Below the pieces are notes generated by a model. That model worked only from the letters and a program-made list of their open reading frames with translations. It did not search any database and was not told the origin of the DNA. Positions 1-8,642 of a DNA stretch of 55,018 nt are shown here, piece after piece; positions within the stretch are counted from its first letter, which is position 1, and every line of letters starts with the position of its first letter. Source of the stretch: Nitrospirota bacterium. Its GTDB lineage: Bacteria > Nitrospirota > Leptospirillia > Leptospirillales > Leptospirillaceae. Location of the stretch: assembly GCA_021816465.1 (NCBI GenBank), contig JAKAYF010000003.1:1-55018 (forward strand). Direction: 5' to 3'. The position numbers and the translations under genes are program-made.

Positions 1-330
1 AGCGTGGGACAGGGATTTGAAGGAGAGGAGCCGCTTGTCGTATTCCATCGCGGAATATTTCCGGAAGGAATGAAGCGACTCCTTCTCCGGTTTGTAGCTG
101 TCGGAGACCTTGGCGATGGCGCGTATGACCATCTGGGAGGTCAGGGAAGGAAACCGCTCCCTGGCCTCGAAATACACCAAATGGTGCAGTTCCACCTGGC
201 GAAAAACTTCCGCCTCGAAGGACTTTTGGGAGATCCAGTTGCAGGCTTCATTAAACTGCTCCATGGTCGAAAGAAGAGCCCTGGACTGTTCCTTCGTCGT
301 TGTCAGTTTGACTTTAAGCATTTTATTCAT
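1..330 (-). CDS. tnpB: IS200/IS605-family TnpB-like protein, N-terminal part (cut by window edge)
   Basis: Reading the minus strand from ATG at 330 gives 110 codons open to the window edge. The protein begins MNKMLKVKLTTTKEQSRALL, followed by FNEACNWIS, FPSLTSQMVIRAIAKV and SAMEYDKRLLSF. This order (basic beta-strand start, then FNEACNW, then QMVIRAIAKV) is that of the N-terminal wedge region of TnpB/OrfB proteins, the RNA-guided nuclease encoded by IS605/IS1341-type elements. The catalytic RuvC part lies outside the window, so activity cannot be judged. Upstream (331-511) there is no gene; a 5-bp stem at 380-394 (GGAAT/ATTCC) could be a subterminal hairpin of the element, but this is weak. 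The family call is from motif reading by eye. Confidence 0.7.
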   Translation of the reverse strand, partial: MNKMLKVKLTTTKEQSRALLSTMEQFNEACNWISQKSFEAEVFRQVELHHLVYFEARERFPSLTSQMVIRAIAKVSDSYKPEKESLHSFRKYSAMEYDKRLLSFKSLSHA

Positions 331-511
331 ATTTATACTGTATTTAATATTCATTTTGTTGTCAACCATCCAACAGAAAGGAATATCGCATTCCTCCCAT
401 CTCTTGGCTGATTAAACCCTAAGAGAGGGTATCCTGCGATAAACACTGATGAAACCAGGTCAAGTCCTAAAGTTGCTGTAAATTTTCTTCCCGAGACATG
501 GGATTAATGAA

Positions 512-823
512 TCATTCGATGACCGAAAGGAGGGTAAGCGTTTTGGGAGGCTCCTGTTTCTTCCGCTCCAAATATTCGGCAAAATACTTCTTCCCCGTGC
601 TCCATTGCTCGAGGAGCTCTGCCAGATGAGCTCCGATCAAACGAATGGCGGAGTCTTCGTTGGGGAAGATGCGGATCATGCGTTCCCGTCTTCGGACCTC
701 CTCGTTCAGCCGCTCATGGGAGATCATGCTTCCGAGCCTTACGCGATACTTTCGAGGAAAGGAGAGAATCGTGAGCGATTCCTCGAACCCTCCCTCCAGA
801 CAATCCATCGACTTGGGAGCCAT
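512..823 (-). pseudogene. IS256/Mutator-family transposase, 3' remnant
   Basis: The minus-strand frame carries only the C-terminal part of an IS256-type (Mutator) transposase: DCLEGGFEESL, then ERLNEEVRRRERMIRIFPNE, SAIRLIGAHLAELLEQWSTG and KKYFAEYLERKK, ending at a stop at 512. The ERLNEE-RR-R-IRIFPN block is the hallmark end of this family. The DDE catalytic domain, about 300 residues, is missing; upstream the frame runs into unrelated sequence and into the tRNA gene. The remnant is therefore a decayed insertion, probably from recombination next to tRNA-Gly. The exact left boundary of homology (near 815-823) is approximate. Confidence 0.8.
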
Positions 824-990
824 TAGTGCCCGAAAAAAGATAACAAGGAACAAAATGGCTACAGCACTATATTTTGGGGTATCTTTATTTGGTGCCCTCT
901 TGGTGCTCTGAGAATTGAAAAATGGGATAAAAAGGGATGCAGAACGATTCTTTTTTTGGGCTGTGGACGGTAGTCCATGAGGAGAAAGAT

Positions 991-1065
991 TGGAGCGGGA
1001 TATGGGATTCGAACCCACGACCTTCAGCTTGGGAAGCTGACACTCTACCGCTGAGTTAATCCCGC
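991..1065 (-). tRNA. tRNA-Gly (anticodon CCC)
   Basis: Folding the minus strand by hand gives a complete cloverleaf: acceptor stem GCGGGAT/ATCCCGC, D stem ACTC/GAGT, anticodon stem TCAGC/GCTGA with loop TTCCCAA (anticodon CCC, glycine codon GGG), T stem GTGGG/CCCAT with TTCGAAT loop, discriminator T and an encoded CCA at 991-993. The 5' end (1065) overlaps the last codons and the stop of the upstream thiS-like gene by 10 nt, so the two are probably cotranscribed and separated by RNase P processing. Insertion-sequence debris follows directly downstream. Confidence 0.95.
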
Positions 1066-1358
1066 TCAGGATGTCCTGAATTATTTATCACGAGTTGATG
1101 GTCAATGTAAACAGAAGGTTCTCCTTCGATCAAATTCATGCAGGAGCTGCCTCCTCCAACAAACCCAATAATCTCGATCCTGTCTCCTTCATTCACCTCG
1201 GTCTTATCCCAATCCTCTTTTTGCAGGATCGAGAGATTCAGCTCGACAACGACCTGACGGTCAGAAAGACCCAGCTCTTTTAACAGTCCGGAAATCTTGG
1301 TTCCGGGAGAAAAAGGGCAGGACTCGCCATTAACATAGACATGCGCACCATCGCTCAT
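1056..1358 (-). CDS. thiS: ThiS-like sulfur carrier protein with C-terminal tail
   Basis: A beta-grasp sulfur carrier of the ThiS family, which in thiamin synthesis is adenylated and thiocarboxylated on its C-terminal Gly-Gly and donates sulfur to the thiazole. The start is ATG at 1358, chosen because AGGAGGA lies 9 nt upstream; an in-frame upstream ATG (1421) lacks such a site. The body (residues 1-70) has VYVNGE, the middle segment VVVELNLSIL and the end IEIIGFVGGG, the expected position for the C-terminus. Instead of a stop, the frame continues for 30 more residues (SSCMNLIEGE...HPERD) and stops inside the tRNA-Gly gene. Either the tail is removed by a protease, or the protein serves a different sulfur-transfer route, or the ORF has recently lost its stop. 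No thiamin genes are adjacent and no TPP riboswitch was seen. Confidence 0.8.
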   Translation of the reverse strand: MSDGAHVYVNGESCPFSPGTKISGLLKELGLSDRQVVVELNLSILQKEDWDKTEVNEGDRIEIIGFVGGGSSCMNLIEGEPSVYIDHQLVINNSGHPERD

Positions 1359-1449
1359 AAAAAGACGTCCTCCTGAAGTTAAAAGAAAGCCACTGGAATG
1401 ATCCAAAGATTTTGTTGCCATAATCCGCTACAATGGATCCTAACGGAAT

Positions 1450-2463
1450 TTGAGTTCCACGGTCAAAGGGCTAAAATTGAAGCAGCTATTCTTCTCACAA
1501 CTCCCCAGAGCGCTCTTTGCGACAAAGCTTCTCTTTGTCACGGGGGCTTCGTACCTTCTGGCCGACGGAGTGGACCAGGCTGTCAAAAACAGCATCGTTC
1601 CACCAATGAGAATTCAGGATGAAAGCCGATCCGGCAGCATTGACTCTTTCCATGCCCCAACGGCTTCAGAGCTGGGAATTATTGCTTCCAGAAATCCATT
1701 CAGCCCCGATCTTCGAGGAAAAAGCTACGCAAACATCCTTTCTGATCTCTATCCGGACTCGGCATCGAAGTCAGATGCTGCCCCCAGAGATGCCGAGGTT
1801 GTGGCAGTAGGAAACTGGATGAACGGAAAAGTTCCGATTCTCACGCCAAAACTGATCAAACTAAGGCTTGTCGGTACAGTTTTGGCAGGAAAGGTAACAT
1901 CAGGCGCAGTCATCGACTCCCTGGATCCGGAGAAGCAAAAGTTCTATCGGGTACACGATGTCATCATTCCAGGGAAAATAACGCTCGTTGCCGTTCGGAA
2001 AGAATATGTCGTCTTGCAAGTCGGAAAAGGGTTCGGAATTTTAAAAGCCCACTATGACCAGGAGGATGATGCCGGTCAGGCACTGCCGGAGAATGGGCCA
2101 TTACCCGTTAGCGCGCATGGGATTCACAAGATTGACGCCACTCACTGGCTCGTTGAGGCCAGGGCAATCCAGTTTGCAACAAAAAATTTAAGTTCCCTGC
2201 TTTTGCAGGCCAGGGCGGTACCAGACTTCACAGGAGGCCACCCCGACGGCTTCCGTATGGTCAGCATACAACAGGGAAGCCTTTTCCAGGAACTGGGCCT
2301 CTCACAAGGAGATGTCATACGCTCAATCAACGGTCTTTCCATGAATGATCCTCAAAATTTCATGAAAGCACTGTCAACTCTTCAGAGCGCAACCAATGTC
2401 CAGATCAATCTGTTGAGGAATGGGGCACCCCAGACGTTTGACTACCAGATACAGGCGGAATGA
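1450..2463 (+). CDS. gspC: Type II secretion system inner-membrane protein GspC
   Basis: First gene of the gsp operon. GspC links the inner-membrane platform to the secretin across the periplasm. The TTG start gives a short cytoplasmic end, one membrane segment (about residues 20-40), a linker and the homology-region domain (about 130-200, with LRLVGTVLAG and a beta-rich segment YVVLQVGKG). A C-terminal PDZ-like domain follows (about 250-335, GSLFQELGLSQGDVIRSING). Length (337 aa) is usual for PDZ-type GspC. The gene overlaps gspD by 4 nt (ATGA), indicating translational coupling. A TACAAT hexamer at 1429-1434 may be a -10 box, but no good -35 goes with it. Divergent to thiS. Confidence 0.85.
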   Translation: MSSTVKGLKLKQLFFSQLPRALFATKLLFVTGASYLLADGVDQAVKNSIVPPMRIQDESRSGSIDSFHAPTASELGIIASRNPFSPDLRGKSYANILSDLYPDSASKSDAAPRDAEVVAVGNWMNGKVPILTPKLIKLRLVGTVLAGKVTSGAVIDSLDPEKQKFYRVHDVIIPGKITLVAVRKEYVVLQVGKGFGILKAHYDQEDDAGQALPENGPLPVSAHGIHKIDATHWLVEARAIQFATKNLSSLLLQARAVPDFTGGHPDGFRMVSIQQGSLFQELGLSQGDVIRSINGLSMNDPQNFMKALSTLQSATNVQINLLRNGAPQTFDYQIQAE

Positions 2464-4175
2464 TCAATTCCTCAGCTGATAAGGGATTAAAAATGCACCT
2501 TTCCATACGACAGAAAAAATGGTCAAAGATTACGACATTCCTTTTTCTTATCGCTTTTCTTTCTGACGGAAGCCGTCTTCATGCCTCGACCACTCCCCCT
2601 CCCGGAAAAGGACTGACTCCCCAAGAGTCTCCCGGTCAGACAAAAGATCCACTGATCATCAAGCCATCAACCGAACCGCCTCTTGATCCGGAAAACTCCG
2701 TTTCCCTCAATTTCAGGAATGTCGACATATCTGTTCTTGTCCGGTTCATGAGCAACCTCATGAACAAAAACATCGTCATGGACGAGCGGGTCAAAGGAAA
2801 GATCTCGATTCTCTCACCGAACAGGATCAGCATTGACCGGGCATTCCAGATTTTCAAGCAGTCTCTCCGGATGAAAGGCTTCGAGGCTGTTACAAAAAAA
2901 GGCATGATTTTTATCGTTCCCGCAAACCAGGCCCCCCAGGACAGGGAGCTCTTTCTATTTACCCTGGAAAACACCAGTGCCAAGTCCATCGCAAAAACGA
3001 TCAACAGCATACTGGCAAAAGGCTTTCAGCCACCTCCCGCCGGATCGGTCTCATCTGGCGGACTCATCGGAATGGTTCAGATCGTTCCGGACAGCCCCTC
3101 AAACAGCCTGATCATCTCAGCAACGCCCCATGACTACCATCTGATCAAGGACTTGCTGAGAAATCTCGACCATCCTCCTGGAGAAGTCTACGTCAAGGCC
3201 TCTCTCATCGAGATTTCCACGGATAAGCTCCAGAACATCCAGGTCAATCTTCTCGGAGCCGTTACAGGAGCAAATGGTTCCGGAGTGGTCGGCGGAACAA
3301 ACTATGGAATGGTCGGAGGCACAGTCAACGGAGCGGTGGGAAACAGTCTGACGGGAACAACAGGGACAACCACTGCAAGCGGCGCCGCCGGAGCGGCATC
3401 CTATCTCTCGGGACTCACAGGACTTGTTGCCGGAGTCCTGACTGGTGGAACATTTACTTACGGAGGAGTCAGCTATCCCTCCATCGGATCACTCCTCAAC
3501 GCACTTCAGACCGATACCGACGTCAGGACACTTTCCACCCCGGAGATTCTGGCGACCGACTCACAGAAGGCCAAAATTACGGTTGGTGAGGATGTTCCAT
3601 TCATAACGGGACAGAGCCAGACCGTCGGCGGCAACGTCATGACAATGATCCAGCGCCAGAATGTCGGAATCACTCTTGAAATCACCCCCCATATCCTTGC
3701 CCACAACCGGGTCCGTCTCCAGCTGAAACAGACCATATCGGCCCTTACCAATGCTTCCCAGCTGATTGGAACGATCGCTGTCGGCCCAACAACCACAAAG
3801 AGGGCCACCACCACCACACTGACCATCGCATCGGGACAGACCATTGTGATTGGCGGTCTTATTTCATCTGTCGTGACCAAGAACAAATCGACCATCCCCT
3901 GGCTTGGAAACATCCCGGTTCTTGGATACCTGTTCTCAAATACGACCAATGAAAAACAGAGGGACGATCTCCTGATCTTCCTGACACCCTATGTCATCAA
4001 GTCAAACTACTCCTACGCCAAGATCGATCTCGGCGCACCCTCGATCCTGAAACGCTATTCACGACACCAGCACCTGATCGAGACATTGACTCCAAAGATA
4101 AAACCTGGAACCGTCTCCGACGATACCTTTCTGGAAACAGTGAACCTTCCAGGAGAAAAAGGAACTCCGGAGTGA
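2460..4175 (+). CDS. gspD: Type II secretion system secretin GspD
   Basis: Outer-membrane secretin forming the exit channel. A signal peptide follows the second in-frame Met (ATG 2493: MHLSIRQKK then a hydrophobic run), so 2493 may be the true start; the 2460 ATG overlaps gspC. The N0 domain starts near residue 80 (SVSLNFRNVDISVLVRFMS), an N1-type KH-like domain near 165 (LFLFTLENTSAKSIAKTI), then a Gly/Thr/Ser-rich stretch (about 265-345) and the secretin core (TLSTPEILATDSQKAKITVG, VGITLEITPHI, IPWLGNIPVLGYLF, DDLLIFLTPYVI). At 571 aa it is shorter than classical GspD (about 650-700), which suggests fewer periplasmic N-domains. No pilotin gene is visible nearby. Confidence 0.92.
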   Translation: MINSSADKGLKMHLSIRQKKWSKITTFLFLIAFLSDGSRLHASTTPPPGKGLTPQESPGQTKDPLIIKPSTEPPLDPENSVSLNFRNVDISVLVRFMSNLMNKNIVMDERVKGKISILSPNRISIDRAFQIFKQSLRMKGFEAVTKKGMIFIVPANQAPQDRELFLFTLENTSAKSIAKTINSILAKGFQPPPAGSVSSGGLIGMVQIVPDSPSNSLIISATPHDYHLIKDLLRNLDHPPGEVYVKASLIEISTDKLQNIQVNLLGAVTGANGSGVVGGTNYGMVGGTVNGAVGNSLTGTTGTTTASGAAGAASYLSGLTGLVAGVLTGGTFTYGGVSYPSIGSLLNALQTDTDVRTLSTPEILATDSQKAKITVGEDVPFITGQSQTVGGNVMTMIQRQNVGITLEITPHILAHNRVRLQLKQTISALTNASQLIGTIAVGPTTTKRATTTTLTIASGQTIVIGGLISSVVTKNKSTIPWLGNIPVLGYLFSNTTNEKQRDDLLIFLTPYVIKSNYSYAKIDLGAPSILKRYSRHQHLIETLTPKIKPGTVSDDTFLETVNLPGEKGTPE

Positions 4176-4181
4176 CTCAAG

Positions 4182-5897
4182 ATGCCAGTGGATAACCTAA
4201 AAAAACACATTCTTTCTCTCATGTCACCACCGGATGAGGTTGACTCTTCAGGTGCCCAGCCCCCTTTGCCCGAACTGTTGGGGGCAAATGGGGAGAGCCC
4301 TGATGAATTGTGGAAAAAATGGGCCAACCTGCAGAACTATCCCTACCTGACCGATTTCAGCCTGGATTTCATAGAACCAGAACTTCTGGCCAGACTTCCC
4401 ATCGGATTTCTCAAACATCATCTCCTGTTGCCAACACACCACAGTGACCAGAAGAAAGCGATCCAGCTGATCCTCGGATCCCCCAAAAGCTTTTTTGCGA
4501 TGGAAACAGTGAGAACCATCCTGGGAGAAAGAGACCGGGATATCCGTTTTGACCTGGCCTTCATGCCACCGCCAAAACTACTGACACTGATCAACAATGC
4601 CTATGAGAGGTATACACAGAGCCAGACATCAGAAGTTTTATCGGGGGTCTCGACGGAAACGGAAGAAATGAAAGATCTGTCATCCATCCAGGAAACAATC
4701 GATCTTCTCGATGCCAGGGATGATGCCCCAATGATCCGGCTGGCAAACTCCATCCTGGCCCAGTCTATTCGACAGAAAGCCTCTGACATCCACATAGAGC
4801 CATTTGAGAAGGACCTCATGGTTCGCTACCGCGTCGACGGGGTCCTTTTCAACGTGCTGTCCATTCCCCAAAAGATTCAGGCAGGACTGATATCCCGATT
4901 CAAACTGATGGCCAATCTGAACATCGCAGAAAAAAGACTTCCCCAGGACGGCAGGATTCGAATCAAGACTGGTGGACGGGATATCGACATCCGGGTCTCG
5001 ACACTCCCCGTCAGGCATGGAGAACGGGTCGTCCTTCGTATTCTGGAGCAGGGCACACTGCTTCTGCCCCTTTCGTCAATCGGCTTTGATGAGCACGACC
5101 TTTCGACACTGGCCGGGCTCATTCGACTGACACACGGGATCATTCTCGTAACAGGTCCGACGGGAGCAGGAAAAACAACCACACTCTATGCCATTCTCAA
5201 TACGATCAACAGCCCCGACAAGAATATCATCACCATCGAAGATCCTGTTGAATATCAGCTTCAGGGTATTGGACAGATACAGGTCAACTCCAAGATCCAG
5301 CTCACCTTTGCCACCGGACTCAGGTCAATACTCCGGCAGGATCCTGATGTCATCCTGATCGGAGAAATCAGGGACGGAGAAACGGCTGAAATCGCAATCC
5401 AGGCATCTTTGACGGGACACCTCGTTTTTTCAACGCTTCATACCAATGACGCGCCCTCAGCCATTACCAGACTGATCGACATGGGCACAGAACCTTTCCT
5501 GATCTCAACGAGCGTGAAGGCGGTCATCGCCCAGCGCCTGGTCAGAAAGATCTGCCCCGATTGCAGGGAAAACTATCTTCCCGACGAAATAGAGCTTCAA
5601 CGTATCGGGATCACCGCTTCTGAGCTGCCTCCGGAGGGACTCTTCCGAGGAAAGGGATGCGCCCGCTGCATGGATACCGGCTATCGGGGCAGGCAGGGCA
5701 TCTACGAACTTCTGATCATCGACCCGGAAATCGCCCAGCTGATCAACATCAAAACCGACACGGCCACCATCAGAAACCGGGCCAAAGAAAAGGGAATGAC
5801 CACGCTTCTCGAAGATGGAAGACGAAAAATCCTTTTGGGCATTACAACGACCGAAGAGGTCCTGCGAGTTGCAATGTCAGAGGTTTCGATCGAGTAG
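4182..5897 (+). CDS. gspE: Type II secretion system ATPase GspE
   Basis: Cytoplasmic hexameric ATPase that drives pseudopilus assembly. The N-terminal part (to about residue 150) corresponds to the T2SSE/MshE-N module that docks to GspL. The core shows SDIHIEPFEKDL, a Walker A loop GPTGAGKTTT (about 325), the Asp box, Walker B region DVILIGEIRDGETAEIA (about 390) and the His box FSTLHTNDA. A four-Cys zinc motif (CPDC ... CARC, about 463-492) typical of GspE/PilB is complete. Starts 6 nt after gspD stops. Confidence 0.95.
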   Translation: MPVDNLKKHILSLMSPPDEVDSSGAQPPLPELLGANGESPDELWKKWANLQNYPYLTDFSLDFIEPELLARLPIGFLKHHLLLPTHHSDQKKAIQLILGSPKSFFAMETVRTILGERDRDIRFDLAFMPPPKLLTLINNAYERYTQSQTSEVLSGVSTETEEMKDLSSIQETIDLLDARDDAPMIRLANSILAQSIRQKASDIHIEPFEKDLMVRYRVDGVLFNVLSIPQKIQAGLISRFKLMANLNIAEKRLPQDGRIRIKTGGRDIDIRVSTLPVRHGERVVLRILEQGTLLLPLSSIGFDEHDLSTLAGLIRLTHGIILVTGPTGAGKTTTLYAILNTINSPDKNIITIEDPVEYQLQGIGQIQVNSKIQLTFATGLRSILRQDPDVILIGEIRDGETAEIAIQASLTGHLVFSTLHTNDAPSAITRLIDMGTEPFLISTSVKAVIAQRLVRKICPDCRENYLPDEIELQRIGITASELPPEGLFRGKGCARCMDTGYRGRQGIYELLIIDPEIAQLINIKTDTATIRNRAKEKGMTTLLEDGRRKILLGITTTEEVLRVAMSEVSIE

Positions 5898-5932
5898 CCA
5901 TGAAGACATCCATCAAACACCGATGACATACG

Positions 5933-7132
5933 ATGCCCATTTTTGCCTATGAAGGGGTAACACCTTCAGGAAAACGATCCACAGGATTGATCGATGCGGA
6001 CAGCTCTCGCCATGCCCGCCAGAAACTCCGTTCCCAGGGCATAACAGCTCTCAGGATCTCGCCCCAGGAAGCTGGAAAAACGTCCAAAGAAACCGGCAGA
6101 ACCAATGTCAGGGCGAAAGAGCTGACCGCATTTACAAGGCAGCTTGCAACACTTATCGGGGCAGGAATTCCTATCGTGGATGCCCTTGCCGCAATTCTTG
6201 ACCAGGGGATGGAAGGCAGGCTCCAGGAAATCATCGCTTCCGTGAGGGAAGATGTAAAAGGCGGAAGCTCCCTTAATGGCGCTCTTGAAAAGTATCAAAA
6301 GGTTTTCTCCCCTATTTTCGTCAACATGATCCGTGCAGGAGAGGAATCAGGGACACTTGAGATCATGCTTGACCGGATTGCTGATTTTCAGGAAAAAAGC
6401 CAGGAAACCAGACGAAAGGTTCTCGGGAGTCTTTTTTATCCGATTATTCTCATGTGTGTCGGGATCCTGATGGTCCTTTTTCTCCTCACCGTTGTCATGC
6501 CAAGGATTACCAGTATTTTTGAAGGACTGAAAGCAACCCTCCCCCTCCCGACCCGCATTCTGCTGGCCGTTTCTGGCACTCTCAGGGAGCATGCCCTTCT
6601 GTTCATTGCGGCAACAATGCTTTTGATACTGTCTGGAATCCGTCTTGCCAGGACGCAAAGAAGATATCTTGATGAAATCATTCTCAAAATACCCCGTGTT
6701 GGGCCATTGATTATTTCCGACCAGGTCGCCCGTTTTTCAAGAACGATGTCGGTCCTGCTCAAAGGAGGCGTTTCCCTTCAAAGGGCTCTTGAAATCGCTG
6801 AAACAGTCGTGACCAACCAGATCTTGAAGGAGGCTGTCTCCCGGGCAAGAGAGCTCGTCAGGAACGGAGAGTCCCTGGGAGGAAGCCTTCGCCAATCCCC
6901 TTACTTCCCGAGGCTTGCAGTCGCAATGATCCAGACCGGAGAACGCTCGGGGCAGCTCGAAGAGCTCCTGATGAAAACAGCCCAGGGATATGAGTCTGAG
7001 GTCGGACAGATTGTTGCAACCATTACTTCAATCGTCGAGCCACTCATGATACTATTAATCGGATCCATGGTCCTTTTCATGGTTCTTTCAGTTTTGCTCC
7101 CCATTTTTGAAATGAGTCAGGCTGTCCAGTAG
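5933..7132 (+). CDS. gspF: Type II secretion system inner-membrane platform protein GspF
   Basis: Polytopic inner-membrane protein of the assembly platform, a partner of the GspE ATPase and GspL. It has the repeated GspF/PilC domain organisation: a first domain with ELTAFTRQLATLIGAGIPIVDAL and VKGGSSLNGALEKY, a membrane segment near residues 165-190, a second (205-235), then the repeat (QVARFSRTMSVLLKGGVSLQRAL, RNGESLGGSLRQSPYFP) and a final membrane helix (about 365-390). 399 aa is the usual length. The start has no strong Shine-Dalgarno, so translation may depend on coupling with gspE 35 nt upstream. Confidence 0.94.
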   Translation: MPIFAYEGVTPSGKRSTGLIDADSSRHARQKLRSQGITALRISPQEAGKTSKETGRTNVRAKELTAFTRQLATLIGAGIPIVDALAAILDQGMEGRLQEIIASVREDVKGGSSLNGALEKYQKVFSPIFVNMIRAGEESGTLEIMLDRIADFQEKSQETRRKVLGSLFYPIILMCVGILMVLFLLTVVMPRITSIFEGLKATLPLPTRILLAVSGTLREHALLFIAATMLLILSGIRLARTQRRYLDEIILKIPRVGPLIISDQVARFSRTMSVLLKGGVSLQRALEIAETVVTNQILKEAVSRARELVRNGESLGGSLRQSPYFPRLAVAMIQTGERSGQLEELLMKTAQGYESEVGQIVATITSIVEPLMILLIGSMVLFMVLSVLLPIFEMSQAVQ

Positions 7133-7174
7133 CAAATAACGGTGCCTGCTAAAGATCGACAAGAGGAAAAGCGA

Positions 7175-7633
7175 ATGTCTGGCCTTACCAAGAAGAGAAA
7201 AAGCCTTTTTTCGGACTCCGGATTCACATTGATCGAGATCATGGTGGTCATCTTCATCATTGCCTTGCTTGCGGCGCTTGTCGTGCCCAAAATCATCGGT
7301 CGGACCGAAGAAGCCAAAAGGGTTGCGGCCAAAGCCCAGATCAGGGAGATAGAAAATGCCTTGAGCCTTTACCATCTTGACAACGGAACCTATCCTTCGA
7401 CAGAACAGACCCTTGATGCACTGATCAAAAAACCATCAACACCTCCCATCCCGACCAATTACAAAGCGGGAGGGTATATCTCAAAAATACCAAAGGATCC
7501 CTGGGGCCGGCCCTATATCTACCTTTCTCCCGGGAATCATGGGGACTTTGACCTTTACTCCTATGGAGCGGACGGTGCCAAGGGCGGCAAGGGAAACAAT
7601 GCCGACATCGAATCCTGGGCGCTTGAAAACTGA
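7175..7633 (+). CDS. gspG: Type II secretion major pseudopilin GspG
   Basis: Major pseudopilin. Start taken at ATG 7175 because AAGAGG lies 8 nt upstream; an in-frame GTG at 7142 has no such site. The leader MSGLTKKRKSLFSDSG is followed by the prepilin peptidase motif with cleavage between G and F in G-FTLIEIMVVIFII, with Glu at +5 of the mature protein. After the hydrophobic helix come a Lys/Arg-rich helix, TYPSTEQTLDALI, KDPWGRPYIY and a C-terminal YSYGADGAKGGKGNNADI, the calcium-binding loop and end typical of GspG. No prepilin peptidase gene is in the window. Confidence 0.95.
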   Translation: MSGLTKKRKSLFSDSGFTLIEIMVVIFIIALLAALVVPKIIGRTEEAKRVAAKAQIREIENALSLYHLDNGTYPSTEQTLDALIKKPSTPPIPTNYKAGGYISKIPKDPWGRPYIYLSPGNHGDFDLYSYGADGAKGGKGNNADIESWALEN

Positions 7634-8631
7634 TGATCCAACAGCCCCGTTTTCCCAAGAAAAAAAATCCCATCAAAGTCGGGCTGGAGAGCATCTCTCC
7701 AACCATACGGAGCAATCTTGACCATCTTGCCCGGGCATTTGAAAGACAGGCACCCCAACAAAAAAGAGAAAGCTTTTTTATGCGCCCCATGACTCTTCTC
7801 CTCTGGGGATTCATCACTTTCCTTGCCTTTCTCGCAAAAGGGTTTCCGGCCAACGAAATGGCAAAGCACTTGCTGGCATCCCCCTCACCCGGGGTCACGA
7901 TCAGTGCCGAATCTGCCATTTACCATCCCCCCCTCGGTGTCTCCTATCGGGACATGACCATTACCGCACCAACCAATGATGGGCCTGTATCGATCGATCT
8001 TTCCCAGGCCAGGGGAAACGTTGACCTTGTCACCCTCGTCTCCGGAAAACCCCGATACAATTTTGACCTCAAAATGTACGGTGGAGAGTTCAAGGGGAGG
8101 CTCAGACGATTTTACCGTGGAAAAGTCAGTCATCTGAAAGGCCTCACAACCCGCCCCATTGACCTGTCCACGACCAGAAAACTCACACACCAGAACTTGT
8201 CGGGACTCATGAACATTCAGACCGACTACACATGGAAAACAGGGATGGAAGACAAGGGCCACGGGGTACTCTCTCTCTCGATAGCAAAACTTGTCGTACG
8301 CTCCCTCAACATGAACGGATTTCCCCTTCCCCCCATATCCTTTACGCATGTTCACGGGACAGTCAGGATGAAAAATGGTCTTGGTCATATAGAAACACTC
8401 AATGCCGATGGTCCGATGGCTCATCTGACCGGAACAGGCGATGTTTCCCTGGCCAACCCGTACCCCCGATCCATCGTAAATCTCGATTTCGACATTTCCC
8501 TCCGGGGAGAACTCTCCAAGATCCCGCTTCCTTCCATTGCAGGAAAAAATGGTGCATCAATCCATCTTCATCTGTCTGGCCCGCTGGGATCTCCCCAGGT
8601 AACTCTTAACGGGATTGTTCTTCCTCGATAG
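7633..8631 (+). CDS. gspN: Type II secretion system protein GspN
   Basis: The ATG overlaps the gspG stop (TGATG). A basic N-terminal region (about 50 residues) precedes one membrane segment (MTLLLWGFITFLAFLAKGF, about 53-71). The rest is a beta-rich periplasmic domain with an AsmA/GspN-like repeat pattern (GVTISAESAIYHPPLGVSYRD, LDLSG-type strands, LHLSGPLGSPQVTLNG near the end). This resembles the long GspN of delta-proteobacterial, Leptospira and Nitrospirota systems, whose exact role is uncertain. Position between gspG and gspL supports membership of the machine. The 50-residue cytoplasmic extension ahead of the membrane helix is unusual. Confidence 0.7.
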   Translation: MIQQPRFPKKKNPIKVGLESISPTIRSNLDHLARAFERQAPQQKRESFFMRPMTLLLWGFITFLAFLAKGFPANEMAKHLLASPSPGVTISAESAIYHPPLGVSYRDMTITAPTNDGPVSIDLSQARGNVDLVTLVSGKPRYNFDLKMYGGEFKGRLRRFYRGKVSHLKGLTTRPIDLSTTRKLTHQNLSGLMNIQTDYTWKTGMEDKGHGVLSLSIAKLVVRSLNMNGFPLPPISFTHVHGTVRMKNGLGHIETLNADGPMAHLTGTGDVSLANPYPRSIVNLDFDISLRGELSKIPLPSIAGKNGASIHLHLSGPLGSPQVTLNGIVLPR

Positions 8632-8642
8632 GGAGAAGTCTC

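Noticed and set aside
1359-1449. Possible TPP riboswitch ahead of thiS
   Set aside because: The 90-nt leader does not contain the conserved CUGAGA/ACCUGA blocks or a suitable fold; only a good Shine-Dalgarno is visible.
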